From NCBI GenBank assembly GCA_018644665.1, contig JABGQA010000062.1:1-64000 (forward strand): a DNA stretch of 64,000 bases, written 5' to 3'. The position numbers and the translations under genes were made by a program. Position 1 is the first letter of the stretch; each line of letters begins with the position of its first letter. This DNA is from Candidatus Poribacteria bacterium (GTDB taxonomy: Bacteria; Poribacteria; WGA-4E; GCA-2687025). Below the pieces are notes generated by a model. It searched no databases. It saw only the letters and a program-made list of their open reading frames with translations, and was not told the DNA's origin. Shown in pieces: positions 54,415-63,372 of the stretch.

Positions 54415-55755
54415 TCAGATTTCCACGGCATCCGCGGCGATGGCCCCGTAGGCGTCCGCCGCAACGCGCGCCGCCAGGGCGACCCCGTCCTCGACCGACG
54501 CCGGCTCTCCGTGGATCGCCGACCTGGGGAGGAACACGTCGGAGCCGTCGGCGGCGGTGAAGTAGCCCTGGCTCTCGCCAAACCATCGGACACGCCCGGC
54601 GACGTAGCCGTCGGGCGCGGCGACGTGGTCGTCGCCGGGCTGCTCGGGCTCGCCGCGTAGCGCCGCGATCATGTGTAGATTGCCGCCATCCTCCGCCCGC
54701 GCCCATGCGGCGCGCTCCGGTTCGTCGGCAGGCAAGTCCGGGTTGGCTCCGTGCGCGAGGAGAAAGCGCGCCATGCGCGCGTGCCCCAACTCCACCGCGG
54801 CCCCGAGTGGCGTCAGTCGCGTCGACTCATCCACCAGGTCCAGATCGGCCGTGGCCCCGCGCGCCAGCAGAGACGCTGCTGCGGATCGGCTGCCCATCCG
54901 AGCGATGTAGTGCAGGGGAGACCGTCCACCTGCGGAGGCGCCGTGGTTTGTCGCCCATGCTCCATGGTCGATGAAGTGCGCGGCGGCGGCCGGCGCGAAC
55001 TTGTACGCACTGTCGATGTCCCACCGTTCCGCGCCGTCGAAGCGGGCGCCATGAGACGTCAACAGAGCCACGGCCTCGGCGATCCGAGCGCCGTCGTTCA
55101 GCATGCGGCTGCGGTAGCTGAAGGCGCCCGGGTGCGGCCGCTCGTGAATGAGCGACGGCGTGCGCGCCAGAAGCTCGGCCAGCCCTACGACATCTCCGTC
55201 GTGAACGCAGTTGCGCATTCGGTCGATATCGTCGCGGTCTCGCTCCTCCGCCGAGGCTGCCGCGGCGCGGGCGTGCTCCAGCATGTCCTCCCACTCGGCG
55301 AAGCCGCACTCCCACGCGACGATGCCGCGGGCCCCGTCCCTCGACAGATCACCATGGAAGTCGTGATCCATCTCGCCGGAGGCGTACGCTACGCGAGCGG
55401 CGGCGTCCACTCGGCCGCTCGTGTGCGCGGCGAGCAGGGCATCGGCCATCTCGGCCAGAAAGCCGGGCCGGAGGCTTCGCGGCATTGGGCGGCGTTCGTC
55501 CGTTCGCGAAACGGGGCCGTGTTCGATACGCCGCTTCATCCGCGGCCAACTCGCGAACCCGTATTCCCGCGCGACGACAAGCTGCGCGTCGGCCAACACG
55601 AACGCGTCCTTCGAGCCGTCCGCGGCCCGGGGGTGGGATCGTAGGAACCGTCGCGCCGCGTCTTCCGAGTCGGCGCGCAACGCGGCCAAGAGCGCCTTCG
55701 CCTCGCTTCTCAGATGGCTCAGAGACGCGCCCGCAGGCAGGGATCTGGCAGGCAT
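54415..55755 (-). CDS. Ankyrin-repeat protein with C-terminal cold-shock-like domain
   Basis: The ATG at 55755 has GAGAGGG 6 bases upstream; a much longer frame upstream is repeat-derived and was not used. The 446-residue protein has the leader shared with the ankyrin-HhH gene at 27220 (LSHLRSEAKALLAAL, DAQLVVAREYGFASWPRM). Ankyrin repeats lie at about 170-380 (RSPLHYIARMGSRSAAASLL, TRLTPLGAAVELGHARMARF, LLAHGANPDLP). The C-terminal 65 residues read as a cold-shock domain (GRVRWFGESQGYFTAADGSD then VFLPRSAI), with the WF and GYF/DVF RNA-binding elements. The combination suggests an adaptor that binds nucleic acid, parallel to the HhH tail of its paralogue. It is cytoplasmic. Confidence 0.82.
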   Translation of the reverse strand: MPARSLPAGASLSHLRSEAKALLAALRADSEDAARRFLRSHPRAADGSKDAFVLADAQLVVAREYGFASWPRMKRRIEHGPVSRTDERRPMPRSLRPGFLAEMADALLAAHTSGRVDAAARVAYASGEMDHDFHGDLSRDGARGIVAWECGFAEWEDMLEHARAAAASAEERDRDDIDRMRNCVHDGDVVGLAELLARTPSLIHERPHPGAFSYRSRMLNDGARIAEAVALLTSHGARFDGAERWDIDSAYKFAPAAAAHFIDHGAWATNHGASAGGRSPLHYIARMGSRSAAASLLARGATADLDLVDESTRLTPLGAAVELGHARMARFLLAHGANPDLPADEPERAAWARAEDGGNLHMIAALRGEPEQPGDDHVAAPDGYVAGRVRWFGESQGYFTAADGSDVFLPRSAIHGEPASVEDGVALAARVAADAYGAIAADAVEI

Positions 55756-56301
55756 ACTTACCCTCTCTCCGAAGTCATCCGGCGTCGGCATCCCGGAAGG
55801 AAAGAAGGTCGTCGGTATGTAGGCGTAACTGGGTGAGCTTGGCTCTTTCCGCCGACCGGTAGCGCCCCTCGCGCTGCACAGGTGTGTACGCCTTCCGGGC
55901 GTTGCCGTCAAGCGTCCTAACCGCTCTGTGGGCGCGACATACGACCGGGTCGTCATCGCATTGGACCCGCTTCGCCAGAATAGGGCGGGTCGGCGCGGCT
56001 GGGTAGGATGAGCACTCATGGCGCCATCGGCGCCCTGCCGAGTTCTGTGCCACAGCTCGAATTCTCGGCCCCGACGTGTGACACAATAGCGATTCTCGGA
56101 ACGCGCGAGCCGACGGGACTTCCGATAGAAGGGCTTATGTCCTTCCGACGATGACCGCGCGCCGCTCCCGCGGCACAAAAGCCCTGCATAGTCGAGGACG
56201 CAAACCCGCATGGCCACTGGGCCGCGCTCAGTCGATCTCGGGTGTATGAAAGGACTGACTTTCATACGCCCGGACTGATTCTGCCACGAGCCCATGTCGG
56301 C
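55756..56301. other. Non-coding stretch upstream of the TolB-like gene
   Basis: About 545 bases. It holds the first copy of repeat D (56023-56119) and otherwise no supported gene. Minus-strand frames through it are Arg-rich and read through the repeat. Confidence 0.45.
56023..56119 (+). repeat. Dispersed repeat D, copy 1
   Basis: This stretch recurs in the same orientation at 57739-57844, which carries about 10 extra bases near its left end. The last 32 bases (56088-56119 and 57813-57844) are nearly or fully identical, with GATTCTCGGAACGCGCGAGC as a perfect core. Confidence 0.75.
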
Positions 56302-56344
56302 TTACCATTGCATTGAGCGTCTGATATAGTGCTGCAGGCCTGCA
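56302..56344 (+). promoter_or_regulatory. Promoter and palindrome of the TolB-like gene
   Basis: TTACCA (56302-56307) and TATAGT (56325-56330) are separated by 17 bases, a good sigma-70-type promoter. The perfect palindrome TGCAGGCCTGCA (56333-56344) follows at the expected transcription start and could be an operator. Confidence 0.6.
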
Positions 56345-56377
56345 CAACGCCGACTACCTTGCCGTAGGGAGCCCGCC

Positions 56378-57316
56378 GTGGTCATGCGCTTCCAAGCACT
56401 TATTCCTTGGGTGGTCACCCTAGCTGTCCTCGCGTCCGGCTGCGGCGGGGACTCCTCGGACACGCCTCTGGACCCTAACGACCCCAACGTAGGCGACGGA
56501 GATGGCGCAGGGCCTCCCGCGGCCGATGTTCCCCACATCGCGTATGTGTCAGAGCGCGACGGGAACATCGACATCTACGTCATGGTTACCACTGGTGGAA
56601 ACCGGGCGCGGCTTACCACCCACCCCGCGTGGGACACCGAGCCCGCCTGGTCACCCGACGGCGACCGCATTGCGTTTGTGTCGAATCGCGATGGGAATCC
56701 TGAGATTTACGTCATGGATTCCGACGGTGGAAACCAGATCAACATCAGCAACCATCCCCAAGACGACACCTCACCCACTTGGTCACCCGACGGCAACCGC
56801 ATCGCATTCCAGTCGCGTCGCGATGGCGTCGAGATCTACGTCATGGACGCTGACGGCGGAAACCCGACGAAGATCACGGATGATCCTGCGTGGGACGCCG
56901 AACCTGCCTGGTCGCCCGACGGCAGCCGTATCGCATTTCGATCAGACCGTGACGGGAAGGTCGAGATCTACGTCATGGACGCTGACGGTGGCAACCCAAC
57001 GAGAATCACGAACAGCCCCGCGTGGGACTCCGAGCCCGCCTGGTCGCCCGACGGTAGCCGTATCGCATTCCAATCGGAACGCGACGGGAACGTCGAGATC
57101 TACGTCATGGACGCTGACGGCGGAAACCCGACGAGGATAACCAACGATCCCGGAGAGGACATCCAGCCTACCTGGTCGCCCGACGGCGGCCGCATTGCTT
57201 TCGGATCGGATCGCGGCGGGAACGCCGAGGTCTACGCCATGGACGCAGATGGCAGAAACGTGAGCAACCTCACCAATCGTCTTGTAGCAGACGCCCAGCC
57301 AGCCTGGTCGCCATGA
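56378..57316 (+). CDS. TolB-like six-bladed beta-propeller lipoprotein
   Basis: The GTG at 56378 has GGGAG 7 bases upstream (ATG 56384 is an alternative); the product is 312 residues. A lipoprotein signal ends in LASGC, followed by an acidic/Pro linker. Six propeller blades of about 44 residues each follow, with the consensus IAFxSxRDGNxEIYVMDADG and AWSPDGSR of TolB/PD40 repeats. Blades 3-5 are also very similar at the DNA level, which points to recent internal duplication or conversion. The protein would be anchored in the outer or inner membrane and act as a binding scaffold. It has its own promoter and is flanked by dispersed repeats on both sides. Confidence 0.9.
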   Translation: MVMRFQALIPWVVTLAVLASGCGGDSSDTPLDPNDPNVGDGDGAGPPAADVPHIAYVSERDGNIDIYVMVTTGGNRARLTTHPAWDTEPAWSPDGDRIAFVSNRDGNPEIYVMDSDGGNQINISNHPQDDTSPTWSPDGNRIAFQSRRDGVEIYVMDADGGNPTKITDDPAWDAEPAWSPDGSRIAFRSDRDGKVEIYVMDADGGNPTRITNSPAWDSEPAWSPDGSRIAFQSERDGNVEIYVMDADGGNPTRITNDPGEDIQPTWSPDGGRIAFGSDRGGNAEVYAMDADGRNVSNLTNRLVADAQPAWSP

Positions 57317-57390
57317 CCGTCCGGACCCACATCCCCGCATTTCCCTCACCTCTACTAGTTGACGGGTTGGCCGCGCCGGGACGCCCAACT

Positions 57391-57648
57391 TTCCGATAAT
57401 CAGTACAGAGTACACCTCTCCAACCCACTAAAATCCAATGGTAGAGCGGGTTTTAGGAGATACCTGACCATCACCTCCGCGCAGACAGCAGGAATCGCAC
57501 CGCAATTGACTCGAATACGGGAACCCCACCCCGAAGCCGATGATACGGGCGGCGGGAAACGACCTGAGGAAGAAGGCGGCGCGATGCGCCGGCGTTCCTG
57601 GCCCTGAGCGACAGGCGCAACATCCTGAGGATGCAGGCGTACGAGATG
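57391..57648 (+). repeat. Dispersed repeat A, copy 1
   Basis: This 258-base element recurs at 60142-60400 and, cut by the window end, at 63853-64000, all in the same orientation. All share the core TAGAGCGGGTTTTA. The right end carries a conserved frame (DAPAFLALSDRRNILRMQAY) in the first two copies. Similarity falls off sharply after GTACGAGATG. Confidence 0.82.
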
Positions 57649-57738
57649 CAACTGCCGGAGGGCCTCAGGGACCAATGGCACGACTACGAGCGCGGCAACG
57701 TGTCGAACGCTTCGCCGACGACGAGTTCATCATCCGCC

Positions 57739-57844
57739 GCCATCGGCGCGCCGCTCGCGGTGCCGAGTTCTGTGCCACGGGTCGGACTCTCGGCCCCGCC
57801 GCGTGACACAGTAGCGATTCTCGGAACGCGCGAGCCGACGGGAC
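57739..57844 (+). repeat. Dispersed repeat D, copy 2
   Basis: This is the second copy of the element at 56023-56119, in the same orientation, 90 bases after repeat A copy 1. The 57317-58137 gap contains only these two repeats and no gene that I can support. Confidence 0.75.
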
Positions 57845-58137
57845 ACCCGATCGATGGTCCTATGTCGCCTTCCCGGCATCCCGCGACAAGCCTGTCGTGG
57901 AGGGGAATACGGCGTCCTGATGAGCCCTATCGGTAGTGGCGGCCCGAAGTTGCCTGCGACTCGCTCGCCGTTGACGCCTTCCCAGTCACGTCTAGGTCTG
58001 GGGCGACAGTCTGCACTGACAAGCCTATTGCCCCTTCTGCCAGGTTGTGACATGTTGCGCATGCGAACTGGATCTCCCGTCAGCACAGAGCCTAAACTTC
58101 CAAATGCTGAGGTACGCAGGTGTCGGTGGGGGATAGA

Positions 58138-59691
58138 ATGCATCCACAGCGAAGGTCTCGGATCAGTCATCAGGCGTGCGTCACCTGCCCCCTCCTCTTA
58201 GCCCTTCTGTGCGCGTTCGGCGCGATCATCACTCCGCAGGCAGCGGGGGCCACGGGCGAAACCTACCTGACGCAGTGGGCCACGAGTGTAATCGACTTCA
58301 GCAGCCAATGGGCCTCGAATAGCTGGGCAGCCACGCAAGCGTTGGGTGAACCCAACACCTTCACGTACGGCGACATCAGCACCGCGTGGGCGGCGTCTCC
58401 CCAGAACGGCACTATCGAATACATCGCCGTAGGGTACGACACACCCGTCTACGCAGATGGGGCCGTCGTGAGAGAGACGTACGGTAATGGAGCGGTGTTC
58501 CAGATCGACGCGCTGGACACCTCGGGCGACGCCCTCACCGTATGGTCGGGGGTTGATCCTACGCTACCGGGCGAGCCCGCCGAGTTCGAGGTCACGTGGG
58601 GTCGCACTTCCTACCTCGTATCGGGTCTCAGAGTCTGGGTCGATGGTGACCACGACCTGGACGCGTGGGAGGAGATCGACGCCATCCAGCTTCTGGGCAG
58701 CCCCGACACGGCCGGGACCGGGACCGAGGCCTCGCGGAGGTTCACGTACGAGTTCCCAGCGGGGCCGAGCCTGTTCGCGCTGGCGCTGGATCCTGTGTTC
58801 TTTGCCTATGGATCCGGGTTTGCCGACGTCAACTCCGAATCGGACGGGCCGATGGCAAGTCACCTGGTGGAACTGGGCGCGACAGTCGTGGCTCGGGAGG
58901 TGAACGACGCGCTAGCGTCTGCCATCGGGCGGGACGGCGTGATCGCGTTCGGATCAGACTTCCCGCTCGAGCTGGGTACGGCGTACATCGTCAACATGCT
59001 GGAGCCGACCACCGTCACATTAGGGGGTGAGACGCCGGGAGTGCCTCTGCTGGACGCCCTGATGAAGGCGCCCGACGGTGATACCCCGGCCTCTTCGCCT
59101 GGGCTCTTCGCCGTGGGGATCACGCTCGACGAGGCCATCTCTGTCCCCAACGGTATGGAACTGCACGTGCGGAACGGCCGCACGGGGGTGGACGCGATCG
59201 CAACGAGCGTGGCGGACAGGCGGTTCGGCGTCACACTCGCCGGAGAGACGGACGATAGCCTGGTGCAGGCGGGCGATACCCTCACGTTCGCCTTCGTCAC
59301 CCGCGAGGGACTCAGACTGCCCGCGCGGAACTCTCACCGAGTTACCGATCGCGAGCGGGCATATGCGTCCGTGATTGCGCGTGTTGACCCACGCCCCGTC
59401 AGCGCCGCGCTGCTACCGAACTACCCCAATCCGTTCAACCCCGAGACGTGGATGCCGTTCTCCCTCACAGCGGCCGCGGATGTCACGATCCGCATATACG
59501 ACGTCCACGGAGCGGTTGTTCGGACGCTCGGCCTCGGTCGGAAAGCCACTGGACACCACGTCACACGGGCGGATGCCGCGTACTGGGACGGCCGGAACGC
59601 CGTCGGAGAGTTGGTCAGCAGCGGCGTGTATTTCTGCGAGTTACGAGCGCACGGACAGACCGTCACCCGACAGATGGCTATCCGCAAGTAA
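58138..59691 (+). CDS. Secreted protein with cohesin-like region and FlgD-like C-terminal domain
   Basis: The ATG at 58138 follows GGTGGGGGA by 6 bases; GTG 58120 is less likely. The 517-residue protein has a signal peptide (PLLLALLCAFGAIITPQAAG), then a discoidin-like or galactose-binding-like region (about 35-200; WASNSWAATQALGEPNTFTY, VVRETYGNGAVFQIDALD). A beta-rich middle part follows, and the C-terminal 90 residues are a FlgD-type Ig domain with NYPNPFNPETWMPF, AAYWDGRNAVGELVSSGVY and a final QMAIRK. This tail is shared with the Asp-box protein at 14629 and is typical of poribacterial exported proteins, where it may act in sorting or anchoring. The gene ends 27 bases before a strong hairpin. 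Confidence 0.88.
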   Translation: MHPQRRSRISHQACVTCPLLLALLCAFGAIITPQAAGATGETYLTQWATSVIDFSSQWASNSWAATQALGEPNTFTYGDISTAWAASPQNGTIEYIAVGYDTPVYADGAVVRETYGNGAVFQIDALDTSGDALTVWSGVDPTLPGEPAEFEVTWGRTSYLVSGLRVWVDGDHDLDAWEEIDAIQLLGSPDTAGTGTEASRRFTYEFPAGPSLFALALDPVFFAYGSGFADVNSESDGPMASHLVELGATVVAREVNDALASAIGRDGVIAFGSDFPLELGTAYIVNMLEPTTVTLGGETPGVPLLDALMKAPDGDTPASSPGLFAVGITLDEAISVPNGMELHVRNGRTGVDAIATSVADRRFGVTLAGETDDSLVQAGDTLTFAFVTREGLRLPARNSHRVTDRERAYASVIARVDPRPVSAALLPNYPNPFNPETWMPFSLTAAADVTIRIYDVHGAVVRTLGLGRKATGHHVTRADAAYWDGRNAVGELVSSGVYFCELRAHGQTVTRQMAIRK

Positions 59692-59717
59692 CCACTCAAC
59701 TGTCACGAGGTCAGAGA

Positions 59718-59748
59718 CGGCCCCGCACTGTGCAGATGTGCGGGGCCG
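59718..59748 (+). terminator. Strong hairpin after the FlgD-tailed protein gene
   Basis: CGGCCCCGCAC (59718-59728) pairs perfectly with GTGCGGGGCCG (59738-59748) around a 9-base loop, starting 27 bases after the stop at 59691. No T-tract follows, but stability and position suit transcript termination or 3'-end protection. Confidence 0.65.
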
Positions 59749-59925
59749 CCTGCTGGTAGCTGTACTGATGACTGCGGAATGCGGGCCATCAGGAGCCTTG
59801 GCCCGCCTTCGACCACAGAGTGATGGGAACCGTCCTCTACGAGTGGCGCGAGAAGCGGATCCCCGAGGTCGGGACTCGGACGACACTCCTGCAGGACGCA
59901 CGTGGAAGGCTCACGCGGCTTCTTG

Positions 59926-60120
59926 TCAATCCGCAGCCTGCTCATCGACTGGCATCGCCTGTCGCGTGGTTGTGTGAGGGGAGTCGTAGAGCATGAGCGC
60001 CATATGATCGTCGTCAGCGAGGACGACGTGATACGTCTCGGCGTGCGCCACGCTGGCGGATCGCAGCGTGAAGCGGCCGACGCGCCCCAGTATTCCCACA
60101 TCCCCTCTGTTGCGGACCAT
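59926..60120 (-). CDS. Doubtful small ORF
   Basis: A 64-residue frame (LGRVGRFTLRSASVAHAETY, HVVLADDDHMALMLYDSPHT) has protein-like composition, with alternating hydrophobic residues unlike the Arg-rich shadow frames around it. No ribosome site or family match is seen. It lies in the 755-base gap between the FlgD-tailed gene and the permease gene. It may be real, or a remnant. Confidence 0.25.
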   Translation of the reverse strand: MVRNRGDVGILGRVGRFTLRSASVAHAETYHVVLADDDHMALMLYDSPHTTTRQAMPVDEQAAD

Positions 60121-60141
60121 GCAACTTCAGAAGTGCCAGCC

Positions 60142-60400
60142 TTCCGCTAATCAGTAGAGATCACATCTCGCCAACCCACGTAAATCCGATGATAGAGCGG
60201 GTTTTAAGAGATGCCTGACCACCATCTTCGCGCAGACGACAGGAATCGCGCCGCAGTTGATTTGGGTACGGAAGTCGCACCCCGAAATGGATGGCACGGG
60301 CGGTCGGAAACGGCCTTTAGGAAGCTGCCGGCGAGATGCGCCGGCGTTCCTGGCTCTGAACGACAGGCGCAGCGTCCTGAGGATGCAGGCGTACGAGATG
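60142..60400 (+). repeat. Dispersed repeat A, copy 2
   Basis: This copy matches 57391-57648 over its full length (259 against 258 bases) with scattered substitutions. It ends 46 bases from the stop of the ZnuB-like gene, which is transcribed toward it. Confidence 0.82.
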
Positions 60401-60446
60401 CGCGCGCATATGGGAAATCAGCCGGCCCCGCCCTGTCGCTCCTCGG

Positions 60447-61265
60447 CTACGCGTGGCGCGTGGCGCGGACCACTCCGAGCATTGCCAACACGGCGCCGAA
60501 CGCGCATACCACTGTGGCGCCCGTCGGCAGGTCCCAGTAGTAGGACATCGCGCAGCCGACCATGCTAACTGCCGTGCCCATGAGCCACCCAATCAGGAGA
60601 CGCGTCCTCAGGGCCTGCGCGAAGAGCGACGCCCCCACCGCGGGCACGATCAGGAAGCAGAACACCAGCAGAACTCCGGCAATGCGGACGGATCGCGTCA
60701 CGACGACTCCGAACATCGCGTAGAAGACGAAGTCCCACAGCCGGATGCGGTATCCCCGCCGACGGGCCTCGTCGGGGTCGTTGGAGATCGTCAGGAAGCG
60801 TTCGCGCCACGCCCAGTGCAGAAGGCCGATCACGGCATACAGAGCGGCGGTCACCAGGACTTCGCGCCACGACACCCACAGTATGGACCCCACGAGGAGC
60901 GCCTTGATCTCCTCTCCGCCGTGAGGTAGGCGGTTCATGATGAGGATGGCTCCGGCGGCCGCGACGGCGTAGGCGATGCCGATGACCGCTTCCTGCGAGA
61001 CATCGTGGCGTTGCGTGCGCGTCACGGAGAACAGTCCGGCGGCCAGCAACGCCGCGCCTAGGGACAGCGCGTACGCCGCCACCCCCTCTGCTTCGAGGCC
61101 GGCGACCGCCGCGGCTGCCGCGCCCAGGGCAGCGACCTGCGCCAGCGCCAGATCCACGAAGATCACCTCGCGCGCCAGGACGTGCACGCCGAGATACGTG
61201 TGGATGCCTATGAGCACGAGACACGCCGCGAAGGGAGCGGCCATGATTGACAGAAACTCCATCAT
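60447..61265 (-). CDS. ZnuB-like metal ABC transporter permease
   Basis: The 272-residue protein has eight or nine hydrophobic segments and the ABC-3 permease family pattern (FAACLVLIGIHTYLGVHVLA, FVDLALAQVAALGAAAA, QEAVIGIAYAVAAAGAILI, VRIAGVLLVFCFLIVPA). It forms the inner-membrane channel for zinc or manganese uptake. The start ATG at 61265 overlaps the stop of the binding-protein gene (ATGA). The expected ATPase subunit is not encoded next to it or elsewhere in the window, so it must be supplied in trans. The gene is the last of the operon, followed by repeat A copy 2. Confidence 0.93.
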   Translation of the reverse strand: MMEFLSIMAAPFAACLVLIGIHTYLGVHVLAREVIFVDLALAQVAALGAAAAAVAGLEAEGVAAYALSLGAALLAAGLFSVTRTQRHDVSQEAVIGIAYAVAAAGAILIMNRLPHGGEEIKALLVGSILWVSWREVLVTAALYAVIGLLHWAWRERFLTISNDPDEARRRGYRIRLWDFVFYAMFGVVVTRSVRIAGVLLVFCFLIVPAVGASLFAQALRTRLLIGWLMGTAVSMVGCAMSYYWDLPTGATVVCAFGAVLAMLGVVRATRHA

Positions 61266-62179
61266 GGCGTCCCTCTTCCCACCGTCTCGAGGTCCGACAC
61301 GATGCGGTCGAACAGGTCCGCGTATTCAGCTACGTCGTCGAACGCCTCCACTGCCGCAGGAAGGACCAGCAGTCGCGCGCCGCTACGCTCCGCGAGCGCC
61401 TTCCCGGAGCGCGTGGGGTTGTAGTGCGCCAGCGCGATCGCCCGGATGCCCTCCGTTGCCATCTGGTCGACCAGAGACGCGAGGTGTCGGGGCCCCGGGG
61501 GTATGCCGGGCTTCTCCTCGATGTAGTTCGCAATCCGGATTCCGGCCCAGGCGGCGAGATACGTCCAGGTTCTGTGAAAGGCTAGGAGCGATGTGTCCTC
61601 AGTGGCGCGCAGCCTGAGCTCCCAGCCTTCTATCTGGCGGGCCATGTCCGCCTCGAACTGCGTAAGCGCCGCGGCGTAGTCCGCCGCGTGATCCGGATCG
61701 AGTTGGCCGATCCGGTCGGCGATGAGACGCGCGACGAGCACTCCGTTGCGCGGATCCAGCAGGTAGTGGGGATTACCCTCCGGGTGGATGTCGCCCTGTG
61801 AGCGATCCACGTCTCCGCGTGGTATCTCGAGTCTCTCCACGACCTCGGAGGCATCCAGTAGGCCGGCGCTTCCCGGCGTCAACGCGCGGTTCCTCGCGCC
61901 TTCGATAAGCAGGGGCAGCCACGCGACCTCTAGCTCCAACCCGTTGTAGACGAGCAGGTCGGCGCGATTCACCTGGCGTATGTAGCTTGGCTTCGCGGCT
62001 ACGTAGTGCGGATCCTGTGCGCCCTTCGCCACCGCGTAGACATCCACGAACTCTCCCCCAACGGCGCGGGTGAGGGCCGCCAGATCCGTGGTTGTGGTCA
62101 CGACGCGCAACGCACACTCGCCGCCCGTCGCGAGGAGGCAGAGCGCGCAGGCGGACACGATTCCGACGAACTTCCGCAT
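61262..62179 (-). CDS. ZnuA-like metal-binding protein of an ABC transporter
   Basis: The ATG at 62179 has GGGAGGA 8 bases upstream and gives 305 residues; longer frames lack this. A signal peptide (GIVSACALCLLATGGECA) precedes the cluster A-I solute-binding fold. Probable metal ligands are H58 (GAQDPHYVAAKPSYI), H138 (GNPHYLLDP) and H202 (LLAFHRTWTYLAAW), with H252 in LAHYNPTRSGK near the usual fourth ligand. The His-rich loop of classical zinc ZnuA proteins is absent. It delivers metal in the periplasm to the permease encoded by the overlapping gene. Zinc is favoured by the His-rich partners, but manganese cannot be ruled out. Confidence 0.92.
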   Translation of the reverse strand: MRKFVGIVSACALCLLATGGECALRVVTTTTDLAALTRAVGGEFVDVYAVAKGAQDPHYVAAKPSYIRQVNRADLLVYNGLELEVAWLPLLIEGARNRALTPGSAGLLDASEVVERLEIPRGDVDRSQGDIHPEGNPHYLLDPRNGVLVARLIADRIGQLDPDHAADYAAALTQFEADMARQIEGWELRLRATEDTSLLAFHRTWTYLAAWAGIRIANYIEEKPGIPPGPRHLASLVDQMATEGIRAIALAHYNPTRSGKALAERSGARLLVLPAAVEAFDDVAEYADLFDRIVSDLETVGRGTP

Positions 62180-62196
62180 GAGACATTCCTCCCAGA

Positions 62197-63294
62197 TTAG
62201 TACGCGTGTGCGGGGTGTGACCCGATGGTGAAGTTGTATTGGAGCGAGACGCGGTGCTCCGTGTCGGCGTCCTCGGGGGACGTCGCGCCGTACTGCAGCC
62301 GCAGTGTCTGGAACTCCGTTGGCACATAGGCGACCAGAGCCCTCACGCGCGTGGTCGTGTGGTCGTCCTCCGTCAACCAGTCGCCAGCTCCCTGAACCCA
62401 CCAATGCCTGCTAAGGCGGAACTGGGCGTGGGCCACAGCGCCTTCTCGGACTTCGCCCTGCACGTCGCCGCGGAGATATTCGGCCTGCAACGTCAGCGCC
62501 TTGTAGCGTTGCGTTTCGAGCGGCGACCACTTCAGCGTGACGTCCGCGCCGACGACGTTGGAGCGTGTATCGCTCTCCTCGTTGCGGCCCGTAAGTCCCG
62601 AGCCGCCCACCTCCAGGGTCGTCTCGTCGTTCAAGTCGACGAGGTTGCGGAACCTCCCCAGGAAAGCGACCTCCTCTTCGTCCTCGCTGTGGAAGAGGCC
62701 TGGGTTGTCGCCGTTGTAGACGCCACCGACGACGTCCAAGAACCAGTCCACCGGAGCCAGCCAGCTCACTTCGACGCCGACTTCGTTGAGTCCCTCTTCG
62801 CCGAACAGGTCGTCGTGGGCGAGCGGGCGCTCCACCAACGGGAACTGGTGGGTGTGCAGGGGGTTCTGCTTGCCGAAGGCGCCGAGGAACTTCCCCGCCT
62901 TGAGCGCGAGGTCGCCGGGCAGCCCGAGCGTGGTCACGAACGCCTCTTCCAGTTCGGCGTCCGCGACGCCATGCGTCGACAATGTGATGTCGGCCTTTAC
63001 GTGCGGATCGACGAAGGAGGTGAGGCGAAGTTCGAACTCCTGTACGCGCGCGCCGAGCGATTCGTCGGATCCATGCGAATGGACATCCGCCGCAGGTTCA
63101 TGGTCGTCGCGTCCGGCAGGATCCGCGTCATCTCGCGAGCGTAGATCGGTGTCCGCGAGGTAGAGGACGTTGGCGCTGATGGCCGGGTTAGATGCGCGAG
63201 AGACGCCGGTAACGGTGGACTGTGCTAGCAGGCCAATCGGCAGGGCGAGGCCGAGCGCTAGCGCGCCAAGCCGCACGATCCGGTTCGGAGACAT
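62197..63294 (-). CDS. Outer-membrane porin-like protein of a metal-uptake operon
   Basis: The 365-residue protein has a signal peptide (LGALALGLALPIGLLAQ), a Asp/His-rich segment (DDHEPAADVHSHGSDE, about residues 63-79) and a beta-barrel made of alternating amphipathic strands (LRLTSFVDPHVKADITL, LTLQAEYLRGDVQGEV, FQTLRLQYGATSPED). It ends HAY, an aromatic C-terminus usual for BAM substrates. Such channels occur next to ZnuA genes and probably admit metal or metal chelates. It is 17 bases upstream of the znuA-like gene, in the same operon. The His/Asp segment may bind zinc. Confidence 0.85.
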   Translation of the reverse strand: MSPNRIVRLGALALGLALPIGLLAQSTVTGVSRASNPAISANVLYLADTDLRSRDDADPAGRDDHEPAADVHSHGSDESLGARVQEFELRLTSFVDPHVKADITLSTHGVADAELEEAFVTTLGLPGDLALKAGKFLGAFGKQNPLHTHQFPLVERPLAHDDLFGEEGLNEVGVEVSWLAPVDWFLDVVGGVYNGDNPGLFHSEDEEEVAFLGRFRNLVDLNDETTLEVGGSGLTGRNEESDTRSNVVGADVTLKWSPLETQRYKALTLQAEYLRGDVQGEVREGAVAHAQFRLSRHWWVQGAGDWLTEDDHTTTRVRALVAYVPTEFQTLRLQYGATSPEDADTEHRVSLQYNFTIGSHPAHAY

Positions 63295-63372
63295 GGGTGT
63301 TCCCTGATCTTCTGTGCGTGAAGGTACGGAGAGCGCCGACCGCCAACGGTGGCCAGCGCGATCACCGGAAGA

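Noticed and set aside
55756..56295. N-terminal extension of the ankyrin/cold-shock gene
   Set aside because: It reads through repeat D and lacks family similarity; ATG 55755 has a good ribosome site and begins the conserved leader.
56550..57310. CRISPR-like regular repeats
   Set aside because: The 132-base periodicity is coding, made by the TolB propeller blades, with no constant short repeat and variable spacer pattern.
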